A stretch of 64,000 nt of DNA, taken from contig NZ_JAFFIW010000018.1 in assembly GCF_018588885.1 (NCBI RefSeq), forward strand, positions 1-64,000, written 5' to 3'. This document shows positions 24,944 to 33,516 of this stretch, piece after piece (within the stretch, counting starts at the first letter, position 1; each line of letters begins with the position of its first letter). Source of the DNA: Mesorhizobium sp. dw_380. Its GTDB lineage: Bacteria; Pseudomonadota; Alphaproteobacteria; Rhizobiales; Rhizobiaceae. The translations under genes and the position numbers were made by a program. Below the pieces are notes generated by a model that worked only from the letters and a program-made list of their open reading frames with translations, ran no database searches and had not been told where the DNA came from.

Positions 24944-25633
24944 ATGACATCCAATGTCGCCGTCATCGCCGGTGCGGGCTCCGGCTTGAGCGCCTCGCTG
25001 GCTCGCCTTCTCGCCAGTCAGGGCTTTCGCGTGGTGCTGGCCGCCCGCGACGTCGAAAAGCTTGACGCCTTGCAGGCGCAGACTGGCGCGCAAGCCGTGG
25101 CGACGGATGTTTCCGATGCCGCGTCGGTGGAGCGTCTGTTCGATGCCGCCGACAAAGCCGGACCGCTCTCGCTCGTGGTTTTCAATGCCAGCGGACGCGG
25201 CCGCGGACCGATAGCCGAACTCGATCCCGAGGCGGTCCGGCAGGCATTGCTGGTCGGGGCCTATGGCGGTTTCCTGGTCGGCCAGCAAGCGGCCCGCCGG
25301 CTCCTCGTCCAAGGGGCGGGCTCGATCTTCTTTACCGGAGCGACGGCAAGCGTGAAGGGGTTCGCCGGCTCTGCCGGTTTTGCGATGCCCAAATTCGGCC
25401 TGCGCGGGCTGGCCCAGTCCATGGCTCGTGAACTGGCGCCGAAGAACATCCATGTCGCTCATTTCATCATCGATGGTGCCATCGCCTCGGCCGCGTCCGG
25501 ACAGGAGTCCGAGCCGCAGGATCGCCGGCTGTCTCCGGACGCGATCGCCGAGGCCTATCTCTCCATCCATCGCCAGCACCGCAGCGCCTGGACCTGGGAA
25601 ATGGAGCTCAGGCCCTGGGTCGAGACCTTCTGA
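24944..25633 (+). CDS. Short-chain dehydrogenase/reductase family protein with Phe at the catalytic Tyr position
   Basis: 229 residues of SDR fold: cofactor motif AGAGSGLSASLARLL at residues 9-23 (TGxxxGxG variant), an Asp-type second-strand region (AARDVEKL), the NAG-like FNASGRG, and Ser in FFTGATAS. The usual YxxxK reads FAMPK, so Tyr is replaced by Phe while Lys is kept; the rest of the helix (FGLRGLAQSMARELAPKNIHVAHF) is intact. Some SDR subfamilies share this change, and their activity is unclear. A strong AGAAGGAGAGG precedes the ATG at 24944. It lies 100 bases downstream of the AbcR-like RNA on the same strand. Confidence 0.85.
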   Translation: MTSNVAVIAGAGSGLSASLARLLASQGFRVVLAARDVEKLDALQAQTGAQAVATDVSDAASVERLFDAADKAGPLSLVVFNASGRGRGPIAELDPEAVRQALLVGAYGGFLVGQQAARRLLVQGAGSIFFTGATASVKGFAGSAGFAMPKFGLRGLAQSMARELAPKNIHVAHFIIDGAIASAASGQESEPQDRRLSPDAIAEAYLSIHRQHRSAWTWEMELRPWVETF

Positions 25634-26030
25634 TGGACTCATACGGGATGCGAGTTTCGCGCGGCCCGTGGGCACGGGTTGAGAGGAGTCGACATCGCGT
25701 GAGGATATCACTATATAGCGGCGGCTTCGCTGGCTCGCGGGTGAAGCGCAACGTCACAAGTCGGCTGTAGCGACAGCCATTGAGATACGAAACGGACTGA
25801 AAGCCGTAACAGCCAGAAGCAATTGCTCGGAGCGGGCCAGATCCCGCCAACGGTACAGTCCTTCAGAATCAGAAAATGTTCTTCACCCCTCGATTTCCTT
25901 CGCCTCTGTGGACCCTGAACGGCTTCGGCTTGCCGGATGGCCGCGACTCGGCTGGAATGGGAACATGCATCCTTTGCGGGATGCCGACGTTTATGATTAC
26001 CAACCGGCTTTGCCGCCAGGGAACAGCAGT
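25634..26030. other. 397-base gene-free stretch
   Basis: No convincing gene or hairpin was seen. The DUF768 reading frame is open upstream to 25908, but those residues do not resemble the family. An AT-rich patch GATATCACTATATAG at about 25702-25716 is the only promoter-like element. Confidence 0.4.
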
Positions 26031-26282
26031 ATGAGTGAACACGCGATCGAGTTCTTGCGGGGATGGATCGGCGAAAAGGTCCATTGCCAGTCCCAGGCCA
26101 TGATCGATAAGCAGGCCGAGACGCTGGCCAGGGAATGCGCCGCCAAAGCGGCCGAGGTCGGCATACCGCTGGAGGACATCCAGGAAGAAGTCGGCGATAT
26201 CAAGGAACTCATCGCGTCCCGGCTTGAGGAAGCAGCCGAGGCTGACGAGCACCAGCAGGCCTCCAGCAAAGCCGCCGAATAG
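26031..26282 (+). CDS. DUF768 domain protein
   Basis: 83 residues, hydrophilic and helical, beginning MSEHAIEFLRGWIGEKV, then LARECAAKAAEVGIPLEDIQEEVGD. This fits DUF768, a small family I know mainly from Mesorhizobium, often present in many paralogues per genome and without known function. The ATG at 26031 is the family-like start. The C-terminal tail is rich in Glu, Ala, Gln and Ser. It stands alone and ends at a clear terminator. Confidence 0.75.
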   Translation: MSEHAIEFLRGWIGEKVHCQSQAMIDKQAETLARECAAKAAEVGIPLEDIQEEVGDIKELIASRLEEAAEADEHQQASSKAAE

Positions 26283-26309
26283 ATTTTTAGGGGCGACCCT
26301 GTCTGAATG

Positions 26310-26334
26310 CGCGGGCTGTTCGGCCCGCGTTTTC
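26310..26334 (+). terminator. Rho-independent terminator after the DUF768 gene
   Basis: CGCGGGC (26310-26316) and GCCCGCG (26323-26329) form a 7-bp stem with loop TGTTCG, followed by TTTT; it lies directly before the end of the convergent peptidase gene. Confidence 0.7.
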
Positions 26335-26337
26335 GTC

Positions 26338-27474
26338 TCAGCCAGACTTTTCTTTCAGCCCAAACTTTTCTCTTAGCCAAGCCTTCGGCAGCGCCGGCAC
26401 GAAATTGCCGTCGCGCCCGGTCATGTCGTCATTGGCGACCAATGCATTGAGGATCGATTCTTCGACGGCTTGAATCACCGCGTCGAAAAACGGGTCGATG
26501 TCGCTGTCCGGGATGAAATCGGCATTGGCGATGCGGCCCGACGGGGCCTGCGCCGCGGCAGGATTGGCTGTCGAGAAGGCGAGAAAGATGTCGCCCGAGC
26601 TGTGATAGCCGAAGCCGCCGGTCATGGCGACGCCGAGCGGCACGCGGCGGGCCAGCCGCTTCATCTGGTGCGGCAGGAACGGCGCGTCGGTGGCGATGAC
26701 AGCGATGATCGAGCCCTTTTCGGCGCGCGGGCTGCCTTCGCGGATCGCCGGCTCCACGAGTTCCGGTCCGGCGCGCAGGCCACGAAGGGCAAAATTGCAC
26801 CGCTTGCCGAAATTCGACTGCACGAAGGCGCCGACCGTGTAGGAATTTCCCTGCCACCCAACGATGCGCGACGCTGTGCCCGAGCCGGCCTTGAACCCGA
26901 AGCTGATCATGCCGGTACCGCCACCGACGCTGCCTTCTTCGATTGGTCCGCCGGCGGCGGCATCTAGCGCTTCGGCAACATGCTCTGAAGTCAGGTGGTG
27001 GCCGTTGATGTCGTTGAGAAACCCGTCATAGGTCTCCGCCGCCACCGGCAGGCCCCAGCCGCAGTCGAGCGCGGCCGGCATCACTTGGTGCATCCAGCGC
27101 AGCGTGCCGTCACGCGAAACACCGCAGGAATGCGTGTTGGTGATGGTGATCGGGAAGTTGAAGGCGCCGGTTTCCTCGACGATGTGCGAGCCGGTCAATT
27201 CGCCGTTGCCGTTCTGGCTGAAAATACCGGCGAAGACCGGCGTGGCCAACTCGGCGCGCGGTCTGGGCAGGATCGCGGTGACACCGGTACGCACCGGTCC
27301 CTTGCCGACGACGAGCGCGCCATCGCCTGATATCAGCGTCGCGTAGCCGACCGCAATTCCGGGCACGTCGGTGATCGCATTGAACGGGCCGGGCGTTCCG
27401 TCGAAACCGATGCCGAAGCTTCGCGCGCGCGGCTTGCCGCCGGGCGTGGCCAAATGGTGTGGATTCTCGGTCAT
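26338..27474 (-). CDS. P1 family peptidase (DmpA-like aminopeptidase)
   Basis: 378 residues. The family segments NAITDVPGI(A)VG, THSCGVSRDGTLR-type region, EEGSVGGGTGM and GYHSSGDIFLAFSTAN are present. DmpA-type enzymes are Ntn-like hydrolases that cleave themselves before a Ser; here the matching site is Gly254-Ser255 in EKGSIIAVIATDAPFLPHQ, close to 249/250 in DmpA. They release N-terminal D- or beta-amino acids from peptides. Start at 27474, four bases after the xseA stop, so it is translated from the xseA transcript. Confidence 0.87.
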   Translation of the reverse strand: MTENPHHLATPGGKPRARSFGIGFDGTPGPFNAITDVPGIAVGYATLISGDGALVVGKGPVRTGVTAILPRPRAELATPVFAGIFSQNGNGELTGSHIVEETGAFNFPITITNTHSCGVSRDGTLRWMHQVMPAALDCGWGLPVAAETYDGFLNDINGHHLTSEHVAEALDAAAGGPIEEGSVGGGTGMISFGFKAGSGTASRIVGWQGNSYTVGAFVQSNFGKRCNFALRGLRAGPELVEPAIREGSPRAEKGSIIAVIATDAPFLPHQMKRLARRVPLGVAMTGGFGYHSSGDIFLAFSTANPAAAQAPSGRIANADFIPDSDIDPFFDAVIQAVEESILNALVANDDMTGRDGNFVPALPKAWLREKFGLKEKSG

Positions 27475-27478
27475 GGTC

Positions 27479-29110
27479 TCAGAACAGCGATCCCTGATTG
27501 CCGGGTTCTCTGGTCTTGGCCGTTGGCCTGGCCGCGGGCTTTGGCCGCGCGGCACCACTGGTTGCCACCGCATCCGCCGTGCCGTCGGCGAACTCCAGCG
27601 AAAGCGCCATCCCCGATGCTACATCAGCGGCCTGTTTGATGACGGTGCCATCGGCATCCTTCACCAGCGCAAAGCCGCGCGCCAAAACGGCCTTGTGCGA
27701 AAGCGTCGACAACAGCCGGTCGGCCTGGACGACGCGCCCGCGCAACCGCTCCAGCCTGAGCAGCATCGCCTGGCCGCCGCGCCGCGTCAGGGCCGTCAGA
27801 AGATCCCTCTGTACGCGTTGCCGCCGCGCTGTCGGCTCGATCGTGATGCGGCCTTGCAGCATGGCCAATTGCTGCCTGTGCCGCTGCAGCGATGCCCTCG
27901 CACATTTTGGCAATTGATCCGCCGCCCGGTTAAGCTCGGCGCGCCGGGCCCGCGCCAACGTGCGCAGCGCGCCTTGCGCCCGCAAAAGATTGCGGTCGTT
28001 TGTGCGTCGGGCCTCGGCAATCCGCTGCGACAGCATTGCCGGCGTCAATTTTACGGCGAAGAACCGCGCGCGCTTGCGTTCGGTGGACACCAGCAGGCCG
28101 CGGCCGAGCCGGCTTGTCGCCTCGTCGAGGCGCCGTCGCGGCAGCGCCAGCAATTGATCGGGCGAGGGCAGTGCGCGGGCCGCCGCGCGGGCAGCCTGCC
28201 GCTTGCGTTCGAAATTGCGCAGCACCGCCGCCTTGAGTCGCGCGCCCAAATTGGCAAGCGTGGCTTCGAGGTCGGCCTTCACCGGCACGGCGATTTCGGC
28301 CGCACCCGTCGGTGTCGGCGCCCGCACATCGGCGACAAGGTCAATCAGCGTCCAGTCCGTTTCGTGGCCGACGGCCGAGATCACCGGAATGCCCGAGGCG
28401 GCAACGGCGCGGGCCAGCGCCTCGTCGTTGAAGCCCCACAGATCCTCGAGGCTGCCGCCACCGCGCGCGACGATCAAGAGATCGGGGCGCCGGATCGGAC
28501 CATCCCATGCCAGCGCGTTGAAGCCGGTGACCGCATTGGTCACTTCCGCACTCGCCGTCTCGCCCTGCACGCGCACCGGCCAGACCAGAACGTGCAGCGG
28601 AAAGCGGTCCTTGATGCGGTGGATGATGTCGCGGATGACCGACCCGGTCGGCGAGGTGACGACGCCGATGACGCAAGGCATGAAGGGCAGCCGGCGTTTG
28701 CGGTCGGCGTCGAAAAGGCCTTCCGCCTGCAGCCGGCGCTTGCGCTCTTCCAGCAGCGCCATCAGCGCCCCGGCACCCGCCGGTTCCAGATTGTCGATGA
28801 CGATCTGGTAGTTGGATTTGCCGGGATAGGTGGTGAGCTTGCCGGTGGCGATCACCTCCATCCCTTCCTCGGGGCGGAATTTCAGCCGGCTCATCGTGCC
28901 TTTCCACACCACCGCGTCGAGCCGTGCGCGGTCGTCCTTCAGCGCGAAATAGGCGTGGCCGGAGGAATGTGGCCCGCGATAGCCGGAGATTTCGCCGCGC
29001 ACCCGCACATTGCCGAACACGTCCTCGACCGTGCGCTTCAGCGCGCCCGAAATTTCGCTCACCGTGTATTCGGTGGCGTTGGTGCGTGATTCGGATGCTG
29101 CTTCGCTCAT
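27479..29110 (-). CDS. xseA: Exodeoxyribonuclease VII large subunit
   Basis: 543 residues. An N-terminal OB-fold (about 15-110, YTVSEISGALKRTVEDVFGNVRVRGEISG region), the catalytic domain with DIIHRIKDRFP, RGGGSLEDLWGFNDE, and SAVGHETDWTLIDLVAD, and a long coiled-coil C-terminus are in the family order. The enzyme, with XseB, degrades single-stranded DNA. The tail (SGAARPKPAARPTAKTREPG) is a rhizobial extension. The start at 29110 (MSEAASES) was chosen over an in-frame upstream codon at 29140. The small-subunit gene xseB is not adjacent. Confidence 0.95.
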   Translation of the reverse strand: MSEAASESRTNATEYTVSEISGALKRTVEDVFGNVRVRGEISGYRGPHSSGHAYFALKDDRARLDAVVWKGTMSRLKFRPEEGMEVIATGKLTTYPGKSNYQIVIDNLEPAGAGALMALLEERKRRLQAEGLFDADRKRRLPFMPCVIGVVTSPTGSVIRDIIHRIKDRFPLHVLVWPVRVQGETASAEVTNAVTGFNALAWDGPIRRPDLLIVARGGGSLEDLWGFNDEALARAVAASGIPVISAVGHETDWTLIDLVADVRAPTPTGAAEIAVPVKADLEATLANLGARLKAAVLRNFERKRQAARAAARALPSPDQLLALPRRRLDEATSRLGRGLLVSTERKRARFFAVKLTPAMLSQRIAEARRTNDRNLLRAQGALRTLARARRAELNRAADQLPKCARASLQRHRQQLAMLQGRITIEPTARRQRVQRDLLTALTRRGGQAMLLRLERLRGRVVQADRLLSTLSHKAVLARGFALVKDADGTVIKQAADVASGMALSLEFADGTADAVATSGAARPKPAARPTAKTREPGNQGSLF

Positions 29111-29186
29111 CGGTCGATTGGGGGCTGGTTGGCGTCCCACGTCAAGGCGCTCGTAATACGCCAGCTTAGTCGCTGCCTTATGCTTC

Positions 29187-30143
29187 CTACCAGCCCGGCA
29201 GGATCTGGTTCGGCCTTGTCCGCTTCATCTTGGCGAAGGCGAGTGCGGCGAAGTCGAATGTTCCCGTCTCCTCACCGAGCGGCACCGAAATGTTGTCCAG
29301 GCTTTCCGAAATATGGCGGGCAAGCGCGTCGACGATCTCAGGCCGCGATGTCTGGCCGCGCATAATGCCGATACGGCAATCGGGCAGGGCGCCGAACCCA
29401 TCGGCTTCGCCCAGCACCCGCATGCCGGGCCTGAGCGCGCATTCCGGCAGCACCGAGATCGCCAGGCCCGAAAGCACGGCGGCGGTGATCACGGTTGCCG
29501 AGAAGCTGGTGAACAGGATGCGATAGTCGCGGTTCTGCTGATCCAGCACATCGACGGCGGCGCGCCGCCAGATGCAGTTGGGCCGGCCAAAGGCCATCGG
29601 CAGCGTTGCCTGCTCATGCGTCGCATGGTTGGCCGAGGTCACCCACAGCAGCGGCTCGCGCCGCACCACTTCCGACTGCCCGCGTACATCGTTGTGCGTC
29701 ACCAGCGCCAGGTCGAGATTGCCGCGCTTGATATGCTCGACCAGCCCTGGCGTCGGCTCGCAGATGACGGTCAGTTCGACGCGCGGGTTGGAGCGCGTGA
29801 AGCGGGCCATGATCTCCGGCAGGAAACGGTCGGCATAATCGTCCGGCGTACCGATACGGATCGTGCCTTCGAGCCGCTGGTCGTCGAAGGCGGCAAGCGT
29901 TTCGCGGTTGAGGTAGAGCAGCCGCCGCGCATAGGAGAGCAGCTTGTCGCCTTCCTCCGTCAGCCTGTTGCTGCGCCCCTCTTTCTCGAACAGCGGCTTG
30001 CCGATCCGCTCCTCCAACCGGCGCATCTGCATCGATACTGCCGACTGGGTCCGGTGAACCTCTTCCGCCGCACGGGTGAAGCTGCCGGTATCGGCAATCG
30101 AGATGAAGGTTTGCAACTGATCGAGATCGAGCGGCGCTTTCAT
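29187..30143 (-). CDS. LysR family transcriptional regulator
   Basis: 318 residues: a winged HTH at 8-66 (LQTFISIADTGSFTRAAEEVHRTQSAVSMQMRRLE is the standard LysR pattern, split across two helices) and a periplasmic-binding-like effector domain (about 93-290). It lies 76 bases upstream of xseA in the same direction and is divergent from the DUF1127 gene, with 177 bases between them. The target is likely the divergent gene or a distant operon; the effector cannot be inferred. Confidence 0.9.
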   Translation of the reverse strand: MKAPLDLDQLQTFISIADTGSFTRAAEEVHRTQSAVSMQMRRLEERIGKPLFEKEGRSNRLTEEGDKLLSYARRLLYLNRETLAAFDDQRLEGTIRIGTPDDYADRFLPEIMARFTRSNPRVELTVICEPTPGLVEHIKRGNLDLALVTHNDVRGQSEVVRREPLLWVTSANHATHEQATLPMAFGRPNCIWRRAAVDVLDQQNRDYRILFTSFSATVITAAVLSGLAISVLPECALRPGMRVLGEADGFGALPDCRIGIMRGQTSRPEIVDALARHISESLDNISVPLGEETGTFDFAALAFAKMKRTRPNQILPGW

Positions 30144-30320
30144 CGGTCCAATCCATCATTGATGTTGATGCTTAAGATTAGAAACATTCGTTGGATTAAT
30201 CAATCGCGCAGTGGCAAATTGGCATTGTCCACATGAAGGCATGTGAATCGAAGCCGGAACGGCCGCTGTCGCCAGCGCCGATCGTCTTGTTTCGCCCGTT
30301 CGAGTCTGAAGGAGACCGAT

Positions 30321-30611
30321 ATGACCACGTTTGATTTCGCCACCGAGACCTCGCGCATCACCTCGCGTCCGGCCGTTGCGACGCGCGTGGCCAATACTGT
30401 CTCCAACGCTTATCGCGCCTGGAAAAACCGCCGCGCCTTCTATCGGCTTGGCGAGATGTCGGATGCCGAACTCGCTGATATCGGCCTGACACGCGCCGAC
30501 CTCCACGTCGCCATCGACGTGCCGTTCGGCCGCGATCCGACGGCGATGTTGCGCGAAATCGCCAGCGATCGCGTGGAAACAATCGAGCACATCGCCCGCA
30601 AGGTGGCCTGA
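30321..30611 (+). CDS. DUF1127 domain protein
   Basis: 96 residues. The DUF1127 (YjiS-like) motif lies at about 35-62: AWKNRRAFYRLGEMSDAEL followed by ADIGLTRADL, an arginine-rich helical module. Small DUF1127 proteins in alphaproteobacteria are stress- and phosphate/carbon-linked and some bind RNA (family knowledge). GAAGGAG lies seven bases before the ATG. A terminator follows. Confidence 0.85.
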   Translation: MTTFDFATETSRITSRPAVATRVANTVSNAYRAWKNRRAFYRLGEMSDAELADIGLTRADLHVAIDVPFGRDPTAMLREIASDRVETIEHIARKVA

Positions 30612-30715
30612 TTGGCTGAGTTCCGGTTCCGTTGAACCTTTTTACGGTTCAGCGCGACCAAGGTTCTGCAGGCCCCCCACTCCCTGCCGGTTCCCCGCCG
30701 GCCTGCCTGCACGTT

Positions 30716-30749
30716 GCCCGGTCCTCCCAAGGACCGGGCTTTCTTTTTT
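30716..30749 (+). terminator. Rho-independent terminator after the DUF1127 gene
   Basis: GCCCGGTCC (30716-30724) pairs with GGACCGGGC (30731-30739) around TCCCAA, followed by TTTCTTTTTT. It separates the gene from the convergent DUF937 gene. Confidence 0.88.
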
Positions 30750-30779
30750 GGCGGTCAGAAGCGGCCGTTGGCCTGGCGC

Positions 30780-31802
30780 CTATCGCCGGTCCATGTCCCG
30801 CTTGAACTGGTCGAAGATCGTTTCCACGCCCTTCTGATAGTCGTCGCGCTGCTGGGCGCCGGTCTCGAACATCTTGCCGAACAAATCGTCGAAAGGGTTC
30901 CTCGGCCTGCCGCTCGGATTGGCCTGCGGCTGCGGGGCCTGGCGCTGCTGCGGTGCCTGAGGTTGCGGCGCCGGCTGTCCGCCGGGCATCCCGAAGCCGC
31001 CGCCACCACCTTGCCGCAGCATCTCCTCGAAGATCTTCCCGAGCGGATTGTCGCCATAGGGGCTTTGTGTCGGCTGCGGCTGAGCCCGGCCTTGCGGCTG
31101 CGGCGTGCCGCCACCGAACATGTCCTGCAGCACCTTGCCGAGCGGATTGTCGCCATAGGGATTGGGAGCCGGCTGCGGCTGGCTTTGCGGTTGCGGTATG
31201 CCGCCGCCGAACATATCCTGCAAGACCTTGCCAAGCGGGTTATCCATCGGGTTCTGAGGCGGGGGTGCCTGACGCTGTTGCGGCGCCGGCGCCTGCATGC
31301 CTCCTTGGCGCATCATTTGCTCGATGATCTCACCCAGCGGATTGCTGCCGCCACCGCCGAAACCTCCAGCGGCCTGCATCTGACTTGTCGTCTGCTTGAA
31401 GAGCCCGCCCATGACCATGGAGGCGATCGCCGGGAGCATCTGCTGTAGGACCTGCTGGCTGACGCCGCTCGCTTGCGCCGCCTGGCTGGCCACGGCGCGC
31501 GACAGGTCCTTCGAGCCGAACAGATGCCCCAGAATGCCGTTGCCCTCATCGACGCCTTGCGGCGAGAAGGCTCGGGTCGCGTCCTCGAAATACTTCGCGT
31601 GCTGGCCACTTGCCATTGCCGTCATGAAGGCGCCCAGCCCGTATGGGTCGGCAGTGTTGCGCTGCAACCCCTGCGAAAAGGCCGGCAGCAGTGCGGCAAC
31701 CGCTGCCTGCGTCTGCTGCATCGAAAGCCCGTACTGTTGGGCAAGCGCCTGCATGCCGTTGCCGTTCTGCGCCTGGGTCAGCATGTCGAACAAGGTAGGC
31801 AT
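30780..31802 (-). CDS. DUF937 domain protein with Pro/Gln-linked NPLGKVLQDMF repeats
   Basis: 340 residues. Residues 1-140 are helical and fit DUF937 (MPTLFDMLTQAQNG; SKDLSRAVASQAAQASGVSQQVLQQMLPAIASMVMGGL). The rest is unusual: five copies of a short helical motif beginning at Asn154, 188, 219, 252 and 302 (NPLGKVLQDMFGGG-like), separated by linkers rich in Pro, Gln and Ala. This looks like a string of docking motifs on a flexible tether. GGAGGAG precedes the ATG at 31802. Function unknown. It follows gshA in the same direction by 100 bases. Confidence 0.8.
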   Translation of the reverse strand: MPTLFDMLTQAQNGNGMQALAQQYGLSMQQTQAAVAALLPAFSQGLQRNTADPYGLGAFMTAMASGQHAKYFEDATRAFSPQGVDEGNGILGHLFGSKDLSRAVASQAAQASGVSQQVLQQMLPAIASMVMGGLFKQTTSQMQAAGGFGGGGSNPLGEIIEQMMRQGGMQAPAPQQRQAPPPQNPMDNPLGKVLQDMFGGGIPQPQSQPQPAPNPYGDNPLGKVLQDMFGGGTPQPQGRAQPQPTQSPYGDNPLGKIFEEMLRQGGGGGFGMPGGQPAPQPQAPQQRQAPQPQANPSGRPRNPFDDLFGKMFETGAQQRDDYQKGVETIFDQFKRDMDRR

Positions 31803-31902
31803 CGGCTTCTCCTCCGGGAAATCGTCGTCGGAGAAGCCTAGTTCGTTTCCACCGCCGATTGAAGCGCTTTTGGCAATCAATCGGCAACGCCAACCCGCAG
31901 GG

Positions 31903-33276
31903 TCAATAGGCGTATTCCATGAACACCGGCTCGATCGAGCCACCCCAGCGCGTGTGGTAGGCGGAAAGCATCTCCTCGGCGCTGGTCGTGCCGCGCGCCA
32001 CGACCTCGTCGAGCGTGTTGAGGAACGAGGTCTCGTCATAGCCGTCGCGGTTCTTGCGGGCACGGTTCTTCAGCCCCATGCGCGAAATGACCAGCACGTC
32101 GCGTCCGATCTCGCGCAGCGTGGTGTTGCGGAAGGGTGCGGAAATGCCAAGTTCCGGCACGGCGTTGCGCATGGCCAGCACTTCCTCGTAGGTCCAGCTC
32201 GAGGTCAACGCCTCCGCCGCATCGAGTGCAGCCTCGTCGTAGAGCAGCCCGACCCAGAAGGCCGGCAGCGCGCAGATGCGCCGCCACGGGCCGCCGTCGG
32301 CGCCGCGCATTTCGAGAAAACGCTTCAGCCGCACGTCGGGGAACAGGGTCGATAGATGGTTCGCCCAGTCGCCCATCGTCGGCAGCCCGTCAGGCACTTC
32401 GTTGCGCGCGGCACCCGCCATGAACTGGCGGAAGGTGATGTGCGTCATGTCGTGATATTGGTCGTCGCGGATGACGAAATACATCGGCACGTCGAGCGCC
32501 CATTCGACGTAGTCGGCGAAACCGAAGTCGGGCGAGAAGCAGAAGTCGAGCAGGCCGGAGCGCTGGTTGTCGGTGTCGCGCCAGATGTCGCCACGCCAGC
32601 TCTGCAAGCCGTTCGGCCGGCTCTCGGTGAACGGCGAGTTGGCGAACAGCGCCGTCGACAGCGGCTGCAGCTTCAGCGACACCTGCATCTTGCGCCGCAT
32701 GTCTGTCTCGCTCTCGAAGTCGAGGTTAACCTGGATAGTGCAGGTGCGGTACATCATGTCGAGGCCCTTGGTCCCTACCTTGGGCATGTAGCGCGTCATG
32801 ATCTCGTAGCGCGACTTTGGCATTTTCGGCGTTTCGGCCAGCGACCATTTCGGGCTGCCGCCAAGGCCAAGGAAGCGGATGCCCATCGGCTCGGCGATCT
32901 CGCGCACTTGGGCCAGGTGGGCATTGCCCTCGCGGCAGGTCTGATGGATTGTCTCCAGCGGCGCGCCGGAAAGCTCGAACTGGCCGCCGGGCTCGAGCGA
33001 GATCGCCCCCTGTCCTGTCGGCTCGACCAGGCCAATGATGCGGCCGTCATCGATGATCGGATCCCAGCCGAGCTTTGACTGCATGCCTTCGAGGATGGCG
33101 CGGATGCCGCGCTCGCCGCCATAGGGCACAGGCGCGTTACCGTCGACATAGAAGGGGAATTTTTCGTGCTCGGTGCCGATGCGCCATTTGTCGCGCGGTT
33201 TGTTGCCCTCGGCCAGGTGGTCGACGAGTTCGTCGACGCCTTCGATCGGCCGGAAATCGGTAGTGTCGCGCGCCAT
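31903..33276 (-). CDS. gshA: Glutamate-cysteine ligase, plant/alphaproteobacterial type
   Basis: 457 residues, the standard length of rhizobial GshA. Conserved segments include RIGTEHEKF (ATP/Mg binding), PYGGERGI, EPGGQFELSGA, TCTIQVNLDFESE and FRNTTLREIG. It joins glutamate and cysteine, the first step of glutathione synthesis in the cytoplasm. The gene lies downstream of rsmE in the same direction, separated by two palindromic repeats (33291-33387), so it probably has its own promoter. Confidence 0.94.
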   Translation of the reverse strand: MARDTTDFRPIEGVDELVDHLAEGNKPRDKWRIGTEHEKFPFYVDGNAPVPYGGERGIRAILEGMQSKLGWDPIIDDGRIIGLVEPTGQGAISLEPGGQFELSGAPLETIHQTCREGNAHLAQVREIAEPMGIRFLGLGGSPKWSLAETPKMPKSRYEIMTRYMPKVGTKGLDMMYRTCTIQVNLDFESETDMRRKMQVSLKLQPLSTALFANSPFTESRPNGLQSWRGDIWRDTDNQRSGLLDFCFSPDFGFADYVEWALDVPMYFVIRDDQYHDMTHITFRQFMAGAARNEVPDGLPTMGDWANHLSTLFPDVRLKRFLEMRGADGGPWRRICALPAFWVGLLYDEAALDAAEALTSSWTYEEVLAMRNAVPELGISAPFRNTTLREIGRDVLVISRMGLKNRARKNRDGYDETSFLNTLDEVVARGTTSAEEMLSAYHTRWGGSIEPVFMEYAY

Positions 33277-33290
33277 GGTTCAGCCCTCAG

Positions 33291-33330
33291 CACATGACCC
33301 CGAAAATCGACTTTCGGAAAGGATCATGTG
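33291..33330. repeat. Short palindromic repeat, CACATGA type
   Basis: CACATGA and TCATGTG ends frame an imperfect 40-base inverted repeat with CCGAAA/TTTCGG inner arms. The same CATGAT...CCGAAAA...TTTTCGG...ATCATG plan recurs at 38154-38204, showing a dispersed family. Confidence 0.6.
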
Positions 33331-33343
33331 CCCCAATCGAATG

Positions 33344-33387
33344 CTACAGCGTCCCTTGCGCGTCCGAAAGGACGCGCGGCGCTGTAG
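33344..33387. repeat. Palindromic repeat, CTACAGCG type
   Basis: CTACAGCG and CGCTGTAG are the outer arms; a perfect inner hairpin GCGCGTCC-GAAA-GGACGCGC (33358-33377) has a stable GNRA-type loop. It lies directly upstream of gshA next to the previous repeat. Confidence 0.6.
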
Positions 33388-33516
33388 AGCGGCCGGACGA
33401 CCGCCGGCGCTAGATGGACGAAATGTCAGTAGCCGATCAAGCGAAAAATCCTGAGCCACAGGTCAACAGGAATTGAAGGCCACTGCGCCAGGCCATCCCT
33501 TGCGAGAAATCAAGTC

